Assembly (NCBI GenBank): GCA_037892935.1
Contig: JAYXKI010000006.1
Span: 992,001-1,056,000 of the forward strand
Source of the DNA: Phlebopus portentosus
Taxonomy: Eukaryota > Basidiomycota > Agaricomycetes > Boletales > Boletinellaceae
Reading direction: 5' to 3'
DNA length: 64,000 nt
Position 1 is the stretch's first letter. Each line of letters opens with the position of its first letter. A model generated the notes under the pieces. The model worked only from the letters and a program-made list of their open reading frames with translations, had not been told where the DNA came from and did no database searches. Below, piece after piece: positions 10,748 through 24,666 of this stretch. Both the position numbers and the translations under genes were made by a program.

Positions 10748-12765
10748 ATGCAGAACGACGGCGCGACGCTTTCGCGTGCCACCTCGATCTCGCATGCGAG
10801 CCATAAGGGCTCGACGATGAGCCGTAACCAGTCACTCATTAAGAAGAATATCGCTCCGAGCGACCTTCGTCCATCTGATATTCTTATTGAGCGTTTCGTT
10901 GGATGGAAAAACATTGTCAAGCAGCTTATTGCGTACTTCGAGGTGTGCATACACTTTAGATGGTCGTTGATAGTGATGTGACAACATTCTGGAAATGCTG
11001 TGTAGGGCATCGCGGACATTGAAAACAACATTGCCCGCGAAATGACCAAGCTCGGTGCTGTTATTCAAGTACCATTCAGAACAGGCAATCAATTCCTGGG
11101 CGAAGGTGGTATTCAGGTACTTCGGCCATTACTACCTCGGTGCCGCGACTTAGTCAACGTTTCTAGGATATTTACTATGGCATCCGAGACAAAACGCGTG
11201 CGATAGCCGACCAACATGCGAACCTCTACAAGACAATCGACGGTTCTATAATTGAACACTTGGCTAAACTTCGCACCGAAATCAAAGCGCATCTCAAGGT
11301 AGACTTCAGATCATAAAGGACTGTGGCAATCTCTGACATGCTTAAAGAATATTCAAAATGATACAGGAAAACTAGCAGCGAATGTAGCAAAAGAGCGAGA
11401 GTTGTCTACCCGTTTCGTTGCGGAGTTGTCGAAGAACATCGCAGTATTCAAGAATACTCCTATGCAAGTAGGAGCCAAGGATGATCCGTATGATGAATTA
11501 ATATTGTTCACAAACGCCTGATCCTGATACCAGTACAGATTCGTTGCAAACATCAACGTTGCGCGACAACTTCAAAAGCAAGTTCACGAGGAAAACGCTC
11601 TTCAAAAGTCTATCATCATCATGCAGCAGAATTCAGCTACCTTTGAGGAGGGTATTGTTCGTGCTATCCAGTCTGCGTGGCAGACTTACGACGAATGGCA
11701 ATCTCGCATGAATTCTACTGTGCAGGATATCTGGCGCGGCCTTGGAACGCAAATGGCCTCCCTTGCGGCTGATCGCGAATGGATCTCATTCTCTGCTCGC
11801 TCAGATCATCTCATCGATCCAGACACACCTCTTCGTAATCCCGAGACAATTCAGTATCCAAGTAAGGAAGATCCGTCTGTCATTCCAGTCCATATGGGTT
11901 ACCTTGAGCGCAAGAAGCGCTTCACGCGTACTTACCGTGAGGCTTATTACGTGCTGACGCCGGCAGGGTATTTGCATGAATTTTCGTCTTCCGACCCGAA
12001 GTCGAAGCCGGCGCCGGTATTCTCACTGTTCTTGCCAGCATGTACGCTTGGTCCGCCTTCCGCTCCTCGTGGACCCAACAAGTCGCATAAGTTCCACATT
12101 GAAGGTCGCAAGGATGGAACGGGTGCTGTTCCGAGTGGCCTGCGCCTTGGTCGCTCGCCCCATGCTTACACATTCCGCGCGAAAAGCCATGAGGATATGA
12201 TGGAATGGTGGAACGACATCCGTATGCTCTGCGCTCGCTATCTCGTTGCGAGTGAGGCAATGGAGCGTAGCGGTCCGGTTGAAGCTGCTGTACGTGCTGC
12301 AGGGTACGTCAGCGAGGAGGAGGAAGAAGAGGAAGAAGGATCGAGCGTGGAGGAAGAGGAGGACGAAGAAGGTGATTTGTATCACCCTGCTCAAGATACA
12401 GTTGCACAAGAAGACGAGACTGTCCCTCCGTCGTATTCCCAACCGCAAAAGGGTTCTGCTCTTGAACTCGGACCGAACGGTTATCTTGTAAGTCGTTATT
12501 TTACTGTCCTTCACGACGATCTTAGATTGATATTGCCTTACTACAGAACGAGAAGAAGACTGATCCAGATGCGAATCCGAACCCGAATGGTGAAGGTGCT
12601 GATGGGGTTTCGCGACGTCCGAGTAAGCGGCAACAGGAGAAAGCACCGGAAGGACAGACGCCTCATTCTGTAAATGCAGATGCCGGTGCTGACGCAGATG
12701 GTCCTTCAAGTGAAGGTGCGGGTCCTGCACCTGTTGAAAGCCGTTTCCAAGAATCGCTTGAGTGA
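10748..12765 (+). CDS. Slm1/Slm2-like F-BAR and PH domain protein
   Basis: Slm proteins bind PI(4,5)P2 at plasma-membrane eisosomes and are TORC2 effectors controlling actin and sphingolipid synthesis. Six exons: 10748-10942, 11006-11116, 11167-11298, 11348-11487, 11539-12487 and 12547-12765 (581 aa). The first about 310 residues are a helical F-BAR-like domain (FVGWKNIVKQL, IENNIAREMTKLG, INVARQLQKQVHEENALQKS). The PH domain begins at VIPVHMGYLERKKRFTRTY and ends with HEDMMEWWNDIRMLC. A very acidic Glu-run (encoded at about 12314-12370) and a disordered Pro/Asn-rich tail follow. The F-BAR plus PH order matches yeast Slm1/Slm2 rather than a generic PH protein. Exon 5 could start at 11533 by a nearby AG, but only 11539 keeps the phase. 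Confidence 0.88.
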
Positions 12766-15312
12766 GAATGTGGAGTGTCGAAGTGGCGTTCGGCCAGTAA
12801 TGGCTGAACGATGAAACAAATGAACGAAAGATCGGATGGTCTTTGATTATGTGTTTTATGCACTCTTTACAACTTTTCCCTTCGTTCCGACTTCATTCGA
12901 TCCCAAAGGACCTTTTCCTTTTATCGGGTAATGTTGTCCCGTGATAGCATATAGGCTTCTCGAATTCTTCTATGTTGTAATTTGTATTATAATGATGTAC
13001 TCTTAATAAGCTAGCACTTTTCAATTTCTTTATCAAGTTCAATGTTCCATCGGTCCTGTCTTTTCGGACTATGCAAAGGAGCGAAGAAACGACAGTTCAC
13101 TTGGACCTCACTAGTATACCTTCTGGTGTGCATCAGTGATGGCTCCATGTTTTGTGGTCTTTGTGGCGGTTTGTTAAATACGCTAGCGCAGGATTGGATC
13201 AACTTCCGAACATATTTAAACTAAACCAAATCATTTATCTTGGATCGTCTTGTCTGTTGGATGAATAATGGTACTTAGTGCTTGCTAGTAACGTAGGTTA
13301 TTTTCGCGGGGTGAAAATAATGCGAACTATCAAAGAGTGTCCCAATCTAGCATGTTCACTGACACTGACATACTTTCACGAACAGACCATCGCGGACGCA
13401 AGAGCGATCATATTCATAGTCTCTTCTTCCGAGCTTCTGAGGATCGCACTTTACTTCTGGAGTTCACCATTCGACTTGTCTTGAAAGCTTTGACTCTTCT
13501 GCGAGAACAGCTTGCGAGCCTCAATTACGTAGATGGCTTAGAGGGTACAGATTGGAAACCGTTTTGTCAAAGGCACTAGAGTTTTTCCGGTCTGCATATT
13601 GTTGACTACTCCGCTCGGCGTAATCACTCCTATGAATCGCACCCTGGCTATCAATTCATCTTCGAACATGTTCCAACAGGGCAACAAAGAAGACACGGTG
13701 GTACTATGAGACCGTACGCTGAGCCGCGCATCTTGCCAAGGACACAGCTCTGGAACTAAGACGTCTAAGAAACTGCTTGTCATGACATATGAGCGGCATC
13801 TAGAAGCCCGAACTAAGCACAGCAGTCGTCTTGTGTTGACATAACCGAGTGTCAATCTTTTCCGCGGGAAGGATTGAGACTTCGGTTTTGAGTGGTCCAG
13901 AGACGCTTGTCGCGCCCAACCCTTGGTAATCTAGGCTCTTCTCACACCCCGTGCGGAACCTCCGGGAAAAAATCCGTTCTACAATATGATGTATACGATA
14001 TGAGTCAGGGATATAGTCATCCAAGGGAGGATATATTCAAAGGACTTACAAATGCCTTGTGCTCAAGAAGCACCATTTGCGGAACCTAAAGTACAGCATT
14101 GTCAAGCTCTGGTCTGCTTCTTCTGATCTCCATTGACAGCGGAAGATGAACGAGGAGGACACGAGAAAAATAGACCTGAGTACCTTGCGCTCAAATCTTC
14201 TCTAATTCTTGCGACTGAATGTCGGCGATAGGCAGTAGAGGTGCCTTGGCAATGAATGGATACAAGTTATCATCAATACCAGTGCTAAATGTTTGTTACT
14301 TGCCTCGTTAAAATGGGTCTCCCGGTTTGCGGGATGACTCTCATTCCCTTGGATAAATATAGCACTGATTAAAAGATCCTGTAAGGAGACTTCAGCAGTC
14401 ATCGGATAAAAGGATAACCGATAGTTTCACCGATTTCATCTAATATGCCATACCTTGAGTCTCTTGAGTATTGAACTACCAGTGAGATAGGGCCGTCAGG
14501 TCGTTATCGTGCTATTTCCAGGCAGTACGCCACCTCAACAGACTTCCAAAAAACACAGATAGCAAGAGTAATATAAAATTTCGGCGGCAAATAGTGGATA
14601 GCGAAACCAAAGAAATTTTACACGTCGGTGTCCGACGGAGTCAATAGCCCGGTCAGCTCAGATAGCGATTTGAATATTCGCACGATCAGAGACATATTTT
14701 GAAATACGAATCGGAGAATTCAATAGCCTGAGCTACCGCTTCTTGGAAGTCAGACTTGGATAAAGTGCACCAGCCCGAGCTTATGCATTGCAGCTGCCAA
14801 GAGCCATCGTGAACCAACCAAAAGGGGTAGCGAAACCTGTGTCCAGAATGGCAGAACAGCTCTCGAAAAGACACAGATGAAACGCAAAGGATGTGGATGC
14901 ATGCATACCGGCCAAAGACGATTTAAGCTGTACCGCTTTGCTGCGCATCTTCTCCATGATTGCAGCGAGTGTAAGAAAGGACATTGAGCGCCGATTTCGC
15001 TGCTCAATCGACAAAAAGATACTTTGGACTTGATCGCGGGCTCGATAGGACCTGATACTTGTGGTATTGATTCACATAATAAGCACGCAGAGGAGATTCG
15101 GATCTCATAGAACGATTTGATTGACAATGGAAGCCTGGATGTGGCTTTTGAAGTAGTTCACTGGTTGAGACGCACAAACGGTCCCGACAGAAGTCAACAG
15201 CCGTGAGAACAACTTACTAAGTAGACTGTTTGAGTCACGCACTGTGTCACAACGTCGCCAAACTCTCAACGCGTTCAAGCCTGAGCTGCTTGCAACTTGA
15301 CTGGCTCCCACG
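12766..15312. other. Intergenic 2.5 kb, no supported gene
   Basis: Between SLM and SDE2 only short ORFs occur on both strands. A minus-strand segment at about 14750-15010 has two overlapping hydrophobic frames joined by a plausible intron, but nothing recognisable and no consistent model. I see no repeats or RNA genes here. Confidence 0.4.
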
Positions 15313-16343
15313 ATGGCGACGACCTTGTTGATTTCCACCTTCCCTCCATTTCCTTCTTTGACCTTGAAAGTACCGTCGGAATCTCGTCTCGCCGACTTAC
15401 CATCCTATCTGCCAGACTTCATACCGCCCTTTTCGGAGGCACAACTCGCATTCAGTCTTCCATCGGGTTCCCTGCCCCCCGACTCTACTACTCTCAGCGA
15501 CCTCTGGGATCTCACTGATACCCATCGTCGGGGAAGCGAAGACGAAATTTTCGATGCTGAAGATGGGCTGTCAGATAGACTGATAAACCTGCGACTTGCG
15601 CCGCGCCTCCTCGGTGGAAAGGGCGGGTTCGGATCGCAGCTCCGTGCGGCGGGAGGGCGGATGAGCAGTCAGAAGACGAGCAACAATGACTCATGCAGGG
15701 ACCTGAATGGACGTCGCCTTAGTACGCTCAAAGAAGCGAAGTCGTAAGTCGCATCATACGCGCACCTTCTGCGCCACCGAGATAAATGCTAAATGCTTTC
15801 CTTTATCAGGTTGGCAGCTTACCTTGAGTCAGAGCCAGAGCGCAAGAAGGCTCAACAGGAAGCTCAGCGTGCGAAGCTGGAGAAACTCGAGAAACGCTTG
15901 GGCATCAATGGCAAAGGCAAAGTCAAAGTCGATGCTAGCGGTGAAGACGTTCCTGTCGGTGCGAAGCGTCGGTTCGATGATACCGAGTTCCTTGAACAAA
16001 GCAGGGACATCGTGGATAACGTTAAGAATGCTGTTGCTGCAGGTACGTCATTTCGTTCGCTAAAGCTCGGTTTATATTATCAGAATTGTAAATCTAACTG
16101 TTTTCTTTCAATTTAGGGATGTTGAAAAAGAAAAAGAAACCTAAGACGTCCCCCAGTCCGGATCCTCAGGAGGCAACGACGTCTGCATCGGCTTCTTCTT
16201 CCAAGGACAATGGCGCCTCGGAGGGACCCTCGAATGCTGATAACAAGTCGTCTGAGGATCGGTCTACAGCGGTAATCGATGTTACTCAGAAGGCACTTGA
16301 GTCACCAATTTCTGCCGTATCTCTTACGGCAATTGGAGCATGA
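15313..16343 (+). CDS. SDE2: Sde2, intron-specific splicing factor with processed ubiquitin fold
   Basis: Three exons close in phase: 15313-15743, 15810-16042 and 16117-16343 (296 aa). The N-terminal about 100 residues are a ubiquitin-like fold ending in Gly-Gly at residues 101-102. This is followed by KGGFGSQLRAAGGRMSSQK and CRDLNGRRL, the diagnostic Sde2 junction. In fission yeast and humans, ubiquitin proteases cut after the GG, and the Lys-starting C-terminal part joins the spliceosome to help excise particular introns; the human protein also acts in replication stress. A charged helix (LAAYLESEPERKKAQQEAQ) and a low-complexity Lys/Ser tail complete it. Cleavage would leave Lys103 at the new N-terminus. 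It converges on the DUF1295 reductase gene. Presence of Sde2 fits a genome with many short introns. Confidence 0.92.
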
Positions 16344-16536
16344 ACTTCTTTTTGACTCTCGTTTCTTGCATTTTGTTATCTTAACGTTCTTCAGATTGAC
16401 ATTATCCGTATTTCATTGACCATTTAGGAGCCGCGTATGATAAGTATTTGTCCAAGAACAATTAGGCGCATCCAACTTTGTAATTAAAAGATGCGCTTTC
16501 GCAATGGCAAGCGCTCTAAGAATCAGGAACCTTCTT

Positions 16537-17727
16537 TCATTCAGTCTTCTGATTTTCCTTCGTGATGCCGTCCCCGTAAACAAGGCGATCACAGTACTCC
16601 TTCTTGCCCTGCAATTGCAGTATCCATCCACACACAGGAGTCAGGAACGGCACGAACATGGCAACTCGCCTTTTGTATGCACGATACGCTGTGGGATACT
16701 TGCTTTCCGAAATCGACTCCGTAAAAATCGTAGAACTGAAGAAGAGCGTGCACAACGCAAGGGGTGGGATTAAAGACACAAGCGGCGTGATCTGCCCCCG
16801 CGAAAGTTGCTCGAGGCGCGGCATCGCCAGGATAGGGAAGAACGCCTGGAGAATCCAGAACGTTTGTTCGCATGCAAAATTAGGATGTCGGCTCCATGCC
16901 CACAGGCCACGTGTGATAAAACCGCGCTGCACGTCGGCCTGTGTCCATCGGATGCGCGCCCCCGGCCATTCCCGTTCATTGTAAATACCTGTACGTTTGT
17001 GCGTTTGGTAGCTGTATTGTTGATTATCTGCGACGAATTCGATGATGAGAGTAGCGATACTGAGTGAGGCGAGAACGTAATCGGACAGCTTCAATCCGCG
17101 ATGGACAGGCTCAACGATGACAGCATTGTGCGTTGGAAGCGCAAGGAGAAACAGGAGTACGTTCTGAATTATTGCAATGAAAACAAGGTTGACGACTTGA
17201 AAGAGCCATTTGGGAATTTTGGCGCGAAGGACTTCCCAGCGATAATCTTCCTCGCGTCTGGAATGGCGGGTCAGCAGCGCCGCATACACCATAAATGACG
17301 TCACTCACAGACTGAAAAGGCCACGGCGCCAGGTGTTATAGCTGAGACGGAACATCCAAATGATCTGTTTTCAAGATTTTTACATCCTGACAGTGTCTGT
17401 CGATCGAGCTGATGGTCTCACCTGCAGGCCCGCCATCAAAAGGGCTCGAGGGTTCAGTTGATTTACAAGACTCCGATCCAATCCTTCTGGTGAGTACGGA
17501 AATAGAGGAAGCGGAGGCGACTTCGGCCAGAAAGGCAGAAGTGCGTAATAGACAGAATAAATCACAGGCAAGAACGTCCACACTCGATCAACCTGGGAGA
17601 CATTTCTAGTCACGACTGAGAGGGCATATGTTACGAGTATGCTGTAAAAGCAGAACTTGACTGGCCATTGGAATGTGGGTGGAATGCCAGCAGGCTTCAA
17701 AGGCTCGAGCGACGGGAGCAGCGACAT
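16537..17727 (-). CDS. DUF1295 membrane protein (steroid 5-alpha-reductase-like)
   Basis: Three exons, minus strand: 17727-17422, 17364-17309 and 17257-16537 (360 aa). Several hydrophobic segments alternate with short loops. The C-terminal part has the family pattern RGFITRGLWAWSRHPNFACEQ, the NADPH-binding signature shared by DUF1295 and isoprenylcysteine methyltransferase/steroid-reductase folds, followed by YPTAYRAYKRRVAMFVPF. Exon 2 encodes RLSYNTWRRGLFSL, continuing to REEDYRWEVLR, a conserved stretch of fungal DUF1295 proteins. The reaction is not established; reduction of a sterol-like or fatty double bond is inferred from fold only. It converges on SDE2, with 193 bp between stops. Confidence 0.85.
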
Positions 17728-19299
17728 TGTCTCAGTCTCAACTCAACACCAGTCGTTGTTGTCGTGGCAAATGGAGAATAACCCAGTGCGACTCGCAGTG
17801 GGACGCGTGATTCTGGCGCGCGTCATGGCGATCGCCGCCGACCCGTGATGCGCGGGACAGAATTCCCTGAAACGGCAGTCTTGTCACGATCGGTTAAACT
17901 GCGAATGCTTCCGAGTCAAAGCAAAACAGCGTGCATCGTTGGACAGTTCAGCTCGGTATCCATTGCGAGCGAGCCAGGGACATCGCGCGGCATGGATGCA
18001 CCTGTCTTCGCTTCGACTCCGAGGAGCCCTCCATGACTCCGCCGTTCGTTTTGGTAACCAGTTTCCTGCCTTTCTTGCTCATCTGTCGGCACGGTGCAAT
18101 AGCTCCTCCAGTCCAGTATTCAGATCTATACCCACTCAAGCACCGTCGTCATATGCAGGAACATCTACGATATCCATCATACTTCCATGCGCCTAGCTCA
18201 TGGAAGCTTGATTGGTTCGATGGCTGCAGAGGACAAACTCAAGCTTACATCCAGAACGCCGCCTTGAACCCTGCCTCAGTCCGCTATATCTGTTAGGAGT
18301 CTCTGATATTGTTAGTACGGGTGGTGCGGTAAGCTATTTTATGCTCGAGTCGTACATCAGCCCAAACGCCTTATTATCGGTATTTTCCTGCAGATTCGGA
18401 GATGTATGGGAATGTATTTATGGTATCCTTGCGTCAAATGCAGCCTGTCTGTGCGCGATATCGGCTAGGATTGATCTTGTGCCAAATGCCCATAGGGGCG
18501 CTCGCGCACTTTCGCACCTTCGGCGTATCCTACCAGTCTATAGCCCGTTCGGGGAACTACATTGAACCGCAAGTTAGCTTCGAGGTTGTTCGGCAGCTCG
18601 GGTTGGTGCTCGATTAGTCCGCCTATCCGGTGCGAACTTGCCTTTGCTTGAGCCTTAATTCTTCCACTGACGTATTGCATCTTCAGTTGTCGCGCTCTTC
18701 CTGCATATTTTGAATTGGGTCAAATGTGCAGGGTCTGCCATACCCAATCAGAAAGCTGGCAGTGCGTCCTGGATGCGATGAATGCTTGAAATAATTATTA
18801 CTATTTACTATTGATGCTACGCAACATGCGCATGAGCTACACTCTTTTAGTCATTGCTGGATCTGGGGACATGGCGCTTATTGGAAGACGTATTGACTAG
18901 ATGTGTCTGTTTCATAAGTGACTGGATATATCTGTTTCGGGAACTACAAGCTTTTTGTCTCGCGGAAACGACTAGATATCCTGATTTAGCGACGAATAAT
19001 TTTCTCTGTTTCGGCTGACTTCTATCCATGTACGGACCGACGCGGGTTTGATTCGAAGCCTCCGGTGGTGCAGAGGTTCTCGATTCTTTATTGGAAGGGT
19101 CCATTCCATCCAATTTGCGATCTTACTCCCGCTGTAGCCGACTCAGGTTGTCTTGGGTTCCCAGGCGCCCTGTTAGATCGTTTCGGCACACCTTCTTTAT
19201 TTTCCACTAGCCATCGAGTTCATAAGAAGGTCAGAGAGCCAGCCCAGCTCCTCCGTCTCTTCCCCACTTTCTCATCTTTGTTGCTCGAATCTTACACCA
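17728..19299. other. Intergenic 1.6 kb
   Basis: Holds the 5' regions of the DUF1295 gene (minus) and the C2H2 gene (plus). Several ORFs of 60-120 codons overlap in different frames without recognisable domains or consistent splice structure. Pyrimidine-rich sequence before 19300 fits a promoter. Confidence 0.4.
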
Positions 19300-20705
19300 A
19301 TGAGCATTGTCATCCCTGCAGGCCATTTGGCACACACTGTCATCACTGTCCGTTGTGATAGTCCTCATGCTGCTCCACATATCGAATGTGCTCTCGATGA
19401 ACAAACGTCTTTCGGAAACACTCCTCGAGAGCAGCCCAAGTCTCCCGTCGGCATTTTCGCTTCGGATGGACGGCCAACCGCTTCAAGCAGCACGGCTTTC
19501 ACAACTCCATCCAGTCCGTTGAGCGTATCACAAGTCAATCTTAGCGTAGAGCGTGGCATGGACCATCGTGGGCATTTTGTCCGATTATCATTCCTCCCCA
19601 ATCATCGAACACAATATTATGGTACACGACCTCTTGGCCACGAAATCCCCGACGCATCCTATTTGTCCCTTGGGGACAGTTTGTCAGGACCGACTTTGGA
19701 TGTATCATCTAAAGAAGTCAACTCGTCCCGAACCGCCGCATCGAACTCACCGCCATCAATGGGCGGAAACTCACTCGCATACTCTTCTACGCCGATCATG
19801 AACGTAAGTTTGTTTCTGCAACCGTACTGAGCGGAATGATCAATCAAATTCATTTTCTAGAATGTGCTCCATGCGGCCCGTGAAGCAGATCCTGTGTGCC
19901 TAGAGAACATGAACTTCATGTCCTCTTCGGACGTGGAACTGATGACTGGTAAGTGTACTGTACGTGTTTTCTTTTCATCCTCAACTAACGTTTCATGCCG
20001 TTAGCTCTTGACTCTTTCATGGGTATTTTCGACCCTCATGCTAATTACCCGATGCTTGACGTGGGAGTACCGGGTGGCATCGCGCCCCATGCGCTCAATC
20101 AATTATCGGAACCGTCTTCGCCGCAGATGTCCTCTTCATCTTCATCTTCATGTGGCTCAAGCTCGCCCATCACGCCTTGCGATTTCTTTTTACCGGCCAC
20201 AACACCGACAAGTGATGACGGCGGCAGGAATGACGTTGGGGACACAGCCGACATCAACTGCATCCAGAGCAGTTCGGAACGATCGCTTCAGAAGTCCCCC
20301 GTACTATCGCAGCTTGCTCCGGGACCTGATCCGAAATGTACAATACCAAATAAGGCTGAATCACGATTGTTACCATGTCCCCAGCCTGGATGCAAGCGCC
20401 AATTCAAGAGTACGAGTACTCTAGGTGGTCATATGAAAACTCATGCCGGGAAGGGTATTCGGTTCCAGTGCTCCTTCCCGCCTTGCACGGAGAAATTTTC
20501 GCGCCGACATGACCAGCTGCGACACGAAGTCTACAAACATGGAAAACGATGCGAGTGGGTCTGCGCCCGGTGCAATAGTTTCTTCTCGTACGAGCGCTCA
20601 CTAGAGAAACACGTATGCACGATGGACAAGAGCCGGAGGGGAAGCATGCCTTATTCAGTGACTGGAGCATCAGACAGCGGACCTGCGTCGGGAGCAGGGC
20701 GGTGA
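19300..20705 (+). CDS. C2H2 zinc-finger transcription factor
   Basis: Three exons: 19300-19803, 19861-19948 and 20005-20705 (430 aa). The first about 300 residues are Ser/Pro/Thr-rich and disordered, including a serine run. The C-terminal third has three zinc-finger-like units. Finger 1 (about residues 322-346) is CPQPGC-x12-H-x3-H. Finger 2 (about 352-378) is CSFPPC-x12-H-x4-H. The third unit is C-x2-C-x12-H-x1-C, degenerate in its last ligands. The widely spaced C-x4-C fingers resemble fungal C2H2 regulators, but I cannot assign an orthologue. The start is the first ATG after a pyrimidine-rich leader and is in frame with all three exons. Target genes are unknown. Confidence 0.82.
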
Positions 20706-23700
20706 TTAAACTCATGTATTGCGCGTGGCAGACTGATTCAGATTGTGAAGACTTCCGGAACATTCGGTGTACTATAGACGGTAACTTATGATCTCCTACG
20801 CTTTCCCTTTTTCTTTCTTCTTCGAAGGACTTTGTATGCCTAGAACCATTAGATGCCGTGGAGTGGAATTGCTTTCGAGTTTCGATACGCGAGCTGTTAT
20901 TGTATATGGCTATTTGGACAAACCAAAGTAATGATTAGTTTTACGTACATGCGCGCCTAAAGATCTTCAGGGTCTCTATTAATATTCTTACTCTCTGGGA
21001 CTTTGCCGAGTGCCGCTGACCACTTCCGCAATTCTCAACTTGAATAATACCTCTTCCAACTCTACTTTATTTACTGGACAACTTAGTAGACACGGTATCT
21101 CGCAGTATCATGTCCTCCGCTTCTTCACTTTGTGGCATTACCTGGCGGCTGATGGACAAATGAGTCTTGCCTAATGGGTGTTTCATCCTCGAATCATCGA
21201 TCATTTTCCTCATGTATCGAGCATCCGCCCGCTTTTCGTCCGTCAAATTCGGAGCATCGGAAACCGGGAAATCGCCATGATCTCAAGTGAAGTATGCAAA
21301 CCTTACTTCCCTTTTAGAACTCACAACCGCCATTATGTAAGTGACTCCAGCTGATTGTTCTTTCTTCATCATGGGTAATATTGTTATGTCTTCGTCCTGT
21401 CTGTCGCTTGCAACTTGTGCTTTCTGAGGCCGAAGTATCAGGCTATTTAGACACCGACTTCTTTGGAACGGAACCGGTTCGGGATGCTCGGTGTGGGCGA
21501 GTACTACATAATCGTCCTATTGAAATCGGCATCGGGCGAGGTTATATTATAATTCTAAACGTATTCCGATCTCATCACATCTTTCTTTGTACCACGACGG
21601 TGCAGCGACGTTTGAATGTCGGCGCAGCCACATCGACACCAGAAGGAATGAAATCTCCGGTCGGTCAGATAACGATGCATAGAACGAGTTCACTACAATC
21701 TCGTATGTGCCGCCACTATCGCCTGTTGACATCTCATGCCCGTGCCGCGCCCACTCATTTTTCAGTCGGAAATGATGCAGCTGCAGCCCCGGGAAGCCCT
21801 GAGATTGTGCATGGCCACATGGCCTGACATGTCCTTCACAGAATAATACGACTGAATTTACGTCCTATCACCTAGCATCTCGATGAACGGATTGGCCAAG
21901 ATTTTCAGGTTCTGGGCTCCGTGAGGTACGTCACGATGATTGGTACCGCGGGATTCCTGAAAGCCATATTTCTCAACGTCGCCGTCTATGGGACAAAGAG
22001 GGAAAGTCGAAGTCGGCATATCGCCAACTTATCGTCGCATGGTATTGCTTCCGCCAAAGTCGACGGATGCTTTCTCTGTCTTGGGCGTTCCTGCGGGAAC
22101 CAGCAGGATCGAATAGAAACTATTCGAGAAGGTCTCTGAGTTACTGTCCGCTCTCACGGAAGCAGCCTAAAAACACATCCACCTAGCGCCACCCAGCGTT
22201 CCTCCTGTTTAACCAAGCGCGACAACAAGAAATGTGGCGCGTCATCGCAACGGTATTAGGATCCATTGGTCCTTAGGTATTTTCGCGACTTGTGCACGAC
22301 ATCTCGCCTTGGGAGTTACTTGGGCGCGCGTCCGATGTTTTAGATCTTGAAGGGGGGCGGACCGAGCCTTCATAATAGCCTGGGCGTGTGCAATTTACTT
22401 TACAGTTCAAACTGGCCAAAGTTACGCTGCTTCTTATTTATGGAAGTCATTCGTGATGGACGGACGAAGAGCGAAGAGATATTCGTCCCCAAACCTTGCC
22501 GGTGTGCCTTATTCCGCAACTTGATCACTGCAGGAGGCTGGGCTAATTGATTCGGCAAAACGGAGAAGAGCGTCGCCGTGCTTTTAAGTCCGTTGTTCCA
22601 CCTCGTTATCATACTGGACACCCTTCCTTGCGCCACTGGAGTTACTGATAATAGCGAGGTCCGAGCGTCAAATTGCATATCATATTGCAAGATACGTGAT
22701 CCTAGAGACTCTGATTAGGATTTTGTATAGAACAATATGATCGAAACATCCAGGTCACGTCATACTGCGGTACTGTTTACTTATAATTCAATTCCTTGCG
22801 GTACTGTTGCCTACCTACTCTGTGTCAGTGCAAATTTACTTTCGCAAGTGCTTCTGCCGCCGATGTCGGAGGACGCGCGATTGAGTCAATGGAGAATAGT
22901 TTGCTCTTTCCGGGACCGGTGCGTTTACGCCGCCTGCGGTTCACATCCGCTTACCGAAGGATCTTTAGTCTTCATGCGCCTAGATTCCGCCATCTTATCT
23001 TTGACTTCCTTCTGGGGACTTCCATCCTAGTTGCTCGGCTAAACCTGTTTAAAGGGCTTCAGCTTATGTTCGTTTATTGGATACACAGATTGAAGAGTCA
23101 GCAATGTGCAATCGTGCTTCGAAGTCTGGATTTTTGAGATACATTATATTCACCCTTTTTATTCTGTGAGATACCGCACTATTTATCCACGATGACGTGC
23201 TTGAGTATATGCCCCTATAATGGTCCTCCTCGTAATGCGGGAAGCTGGAAGAATCACAGGATGTGCTTTCTGTTTTCAATACATTTGAAACGAGCATCTT
23301 CCTTATTATGAGTAAGTTGATTTGACTTATAGCAGCGCGGTGTGGATTACTTGCTACGCCACAGTATGTGTCTCAGAAATGCGCACTCGCAGGATGAGGC
23401 CTGATCCCCATACTTGGCAGGCGTGTATGTACGTCAGAACTCTGATCACTTGGTAAATACCGCGAAGCTCGCGCTCTGATCCGATCTAATCTGCGCTCGA
23501 TGTTGCGACGCTGGATTTAAAGCACATGGTCTTTACTTGATATTGTGGGGCATCGCGTCGGCGTGACGAGTTGAAAACAACCGCTCGGGGGCGCGCAGTG
23601 CTTGCCGTCGGAGCCACAGCGAAGCGCTCGAAAGATGAATCCTGCCGCATGGACATGGGCGTTCTCCATTCTAACCCACTTAATACACTTAGTGGAACAC

Positions 23701-24666
23701 GAATAGGTAAAACGGAACGAATGGGTGCCCAGGAGCGCCTTTCTTGAAGCAACATTAGATTCCATTACAAGGCAGCAATAATACAAAAATATAGCCGACC
23801 AGACGCGATGGCGCACAGGACACGCACGTTACGATTTACCGAGAGGAATAAAATTTAAATGAATTCAGGAAACAGGGACATCCGCAGAATTATAAGCGAA
23901 GGAATTATTGCAATAGCACAAGCGTGGGGTAACGTTAGGTCACTAGAAATGTCGTATTCATTGTAGATATTTCACATTACTCACGCTTCCCGGCTTTGCC
24001 ACTTACAGTGACAGGCATAGTTGCGCATGATGTTTCCAATCCACCCTCGTGACTTGGTCAGCATATCTTCAGGCGCGTGCACAGCGAAATCTTCAGAGAC
24101 AGCACTATGAATTCGAAATACGGTTGGCTGTAGTTTAAGCCGAACGCGGGCATTCCTCAACCAAAGACATCATGCCAGTTTCGGTATTTCAAACATGTAA
24201 GGAACGTAAACGCATTGAAGCTCAGGCACTTCAAAAGAAGAAGGAAAATTTCAGTCAAGAAGGGTGCATAGACACAACTTGACGATATGATGCAATGTTA
24301 TGATCACCGCACTTAGGTCAAGAATCGGATGCTTGTGCGGATAATCGGGAAGTCGAACCGTAGATAACAGGCTTCTTTACAGTCATTTGGTGATTGCGGC
24401 ACTGTGATGACCGTGATGGCCCGCCAATTGCTGAAAGGATAGACGAATGTGTTGGATCGTCAGAGCTGCTCGGAAGTGACCAGGAACCGGGCACTGAGAC
24501 GTATCGTTCGCGATGTCGAGATGCGGACCAGAATGTTGCGCAGATAGCAGTATTCGGGTTCGTGATGACTGACCGAAATGAGCAAGGTTTGACGATGCTC
24601 GAATAGACAAGAGCTAGAACCAAGGGAATTGAGTTCGCAGAAGAAACACAAGGCGAAAACGCACGT

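Noticed and set aside
12766..15312. Possible minus-strand two-exon gene at about 14750-15010
   Set aside because: A plausible intron exists but neither joined frame shows a family, and upstream exons could not be found.
16604..17298. Plus-strand ORFs opposite the DUF1295 gene
   Set aside because: Mirror frames of a clear minus-strand gene with membrane helices and a conserved C-terminal motif.
19021..19075. tRNA-like B-box (GGTTTGATTCG)
   Set aside because: No matching A-box or cloverleaf could be drawn.
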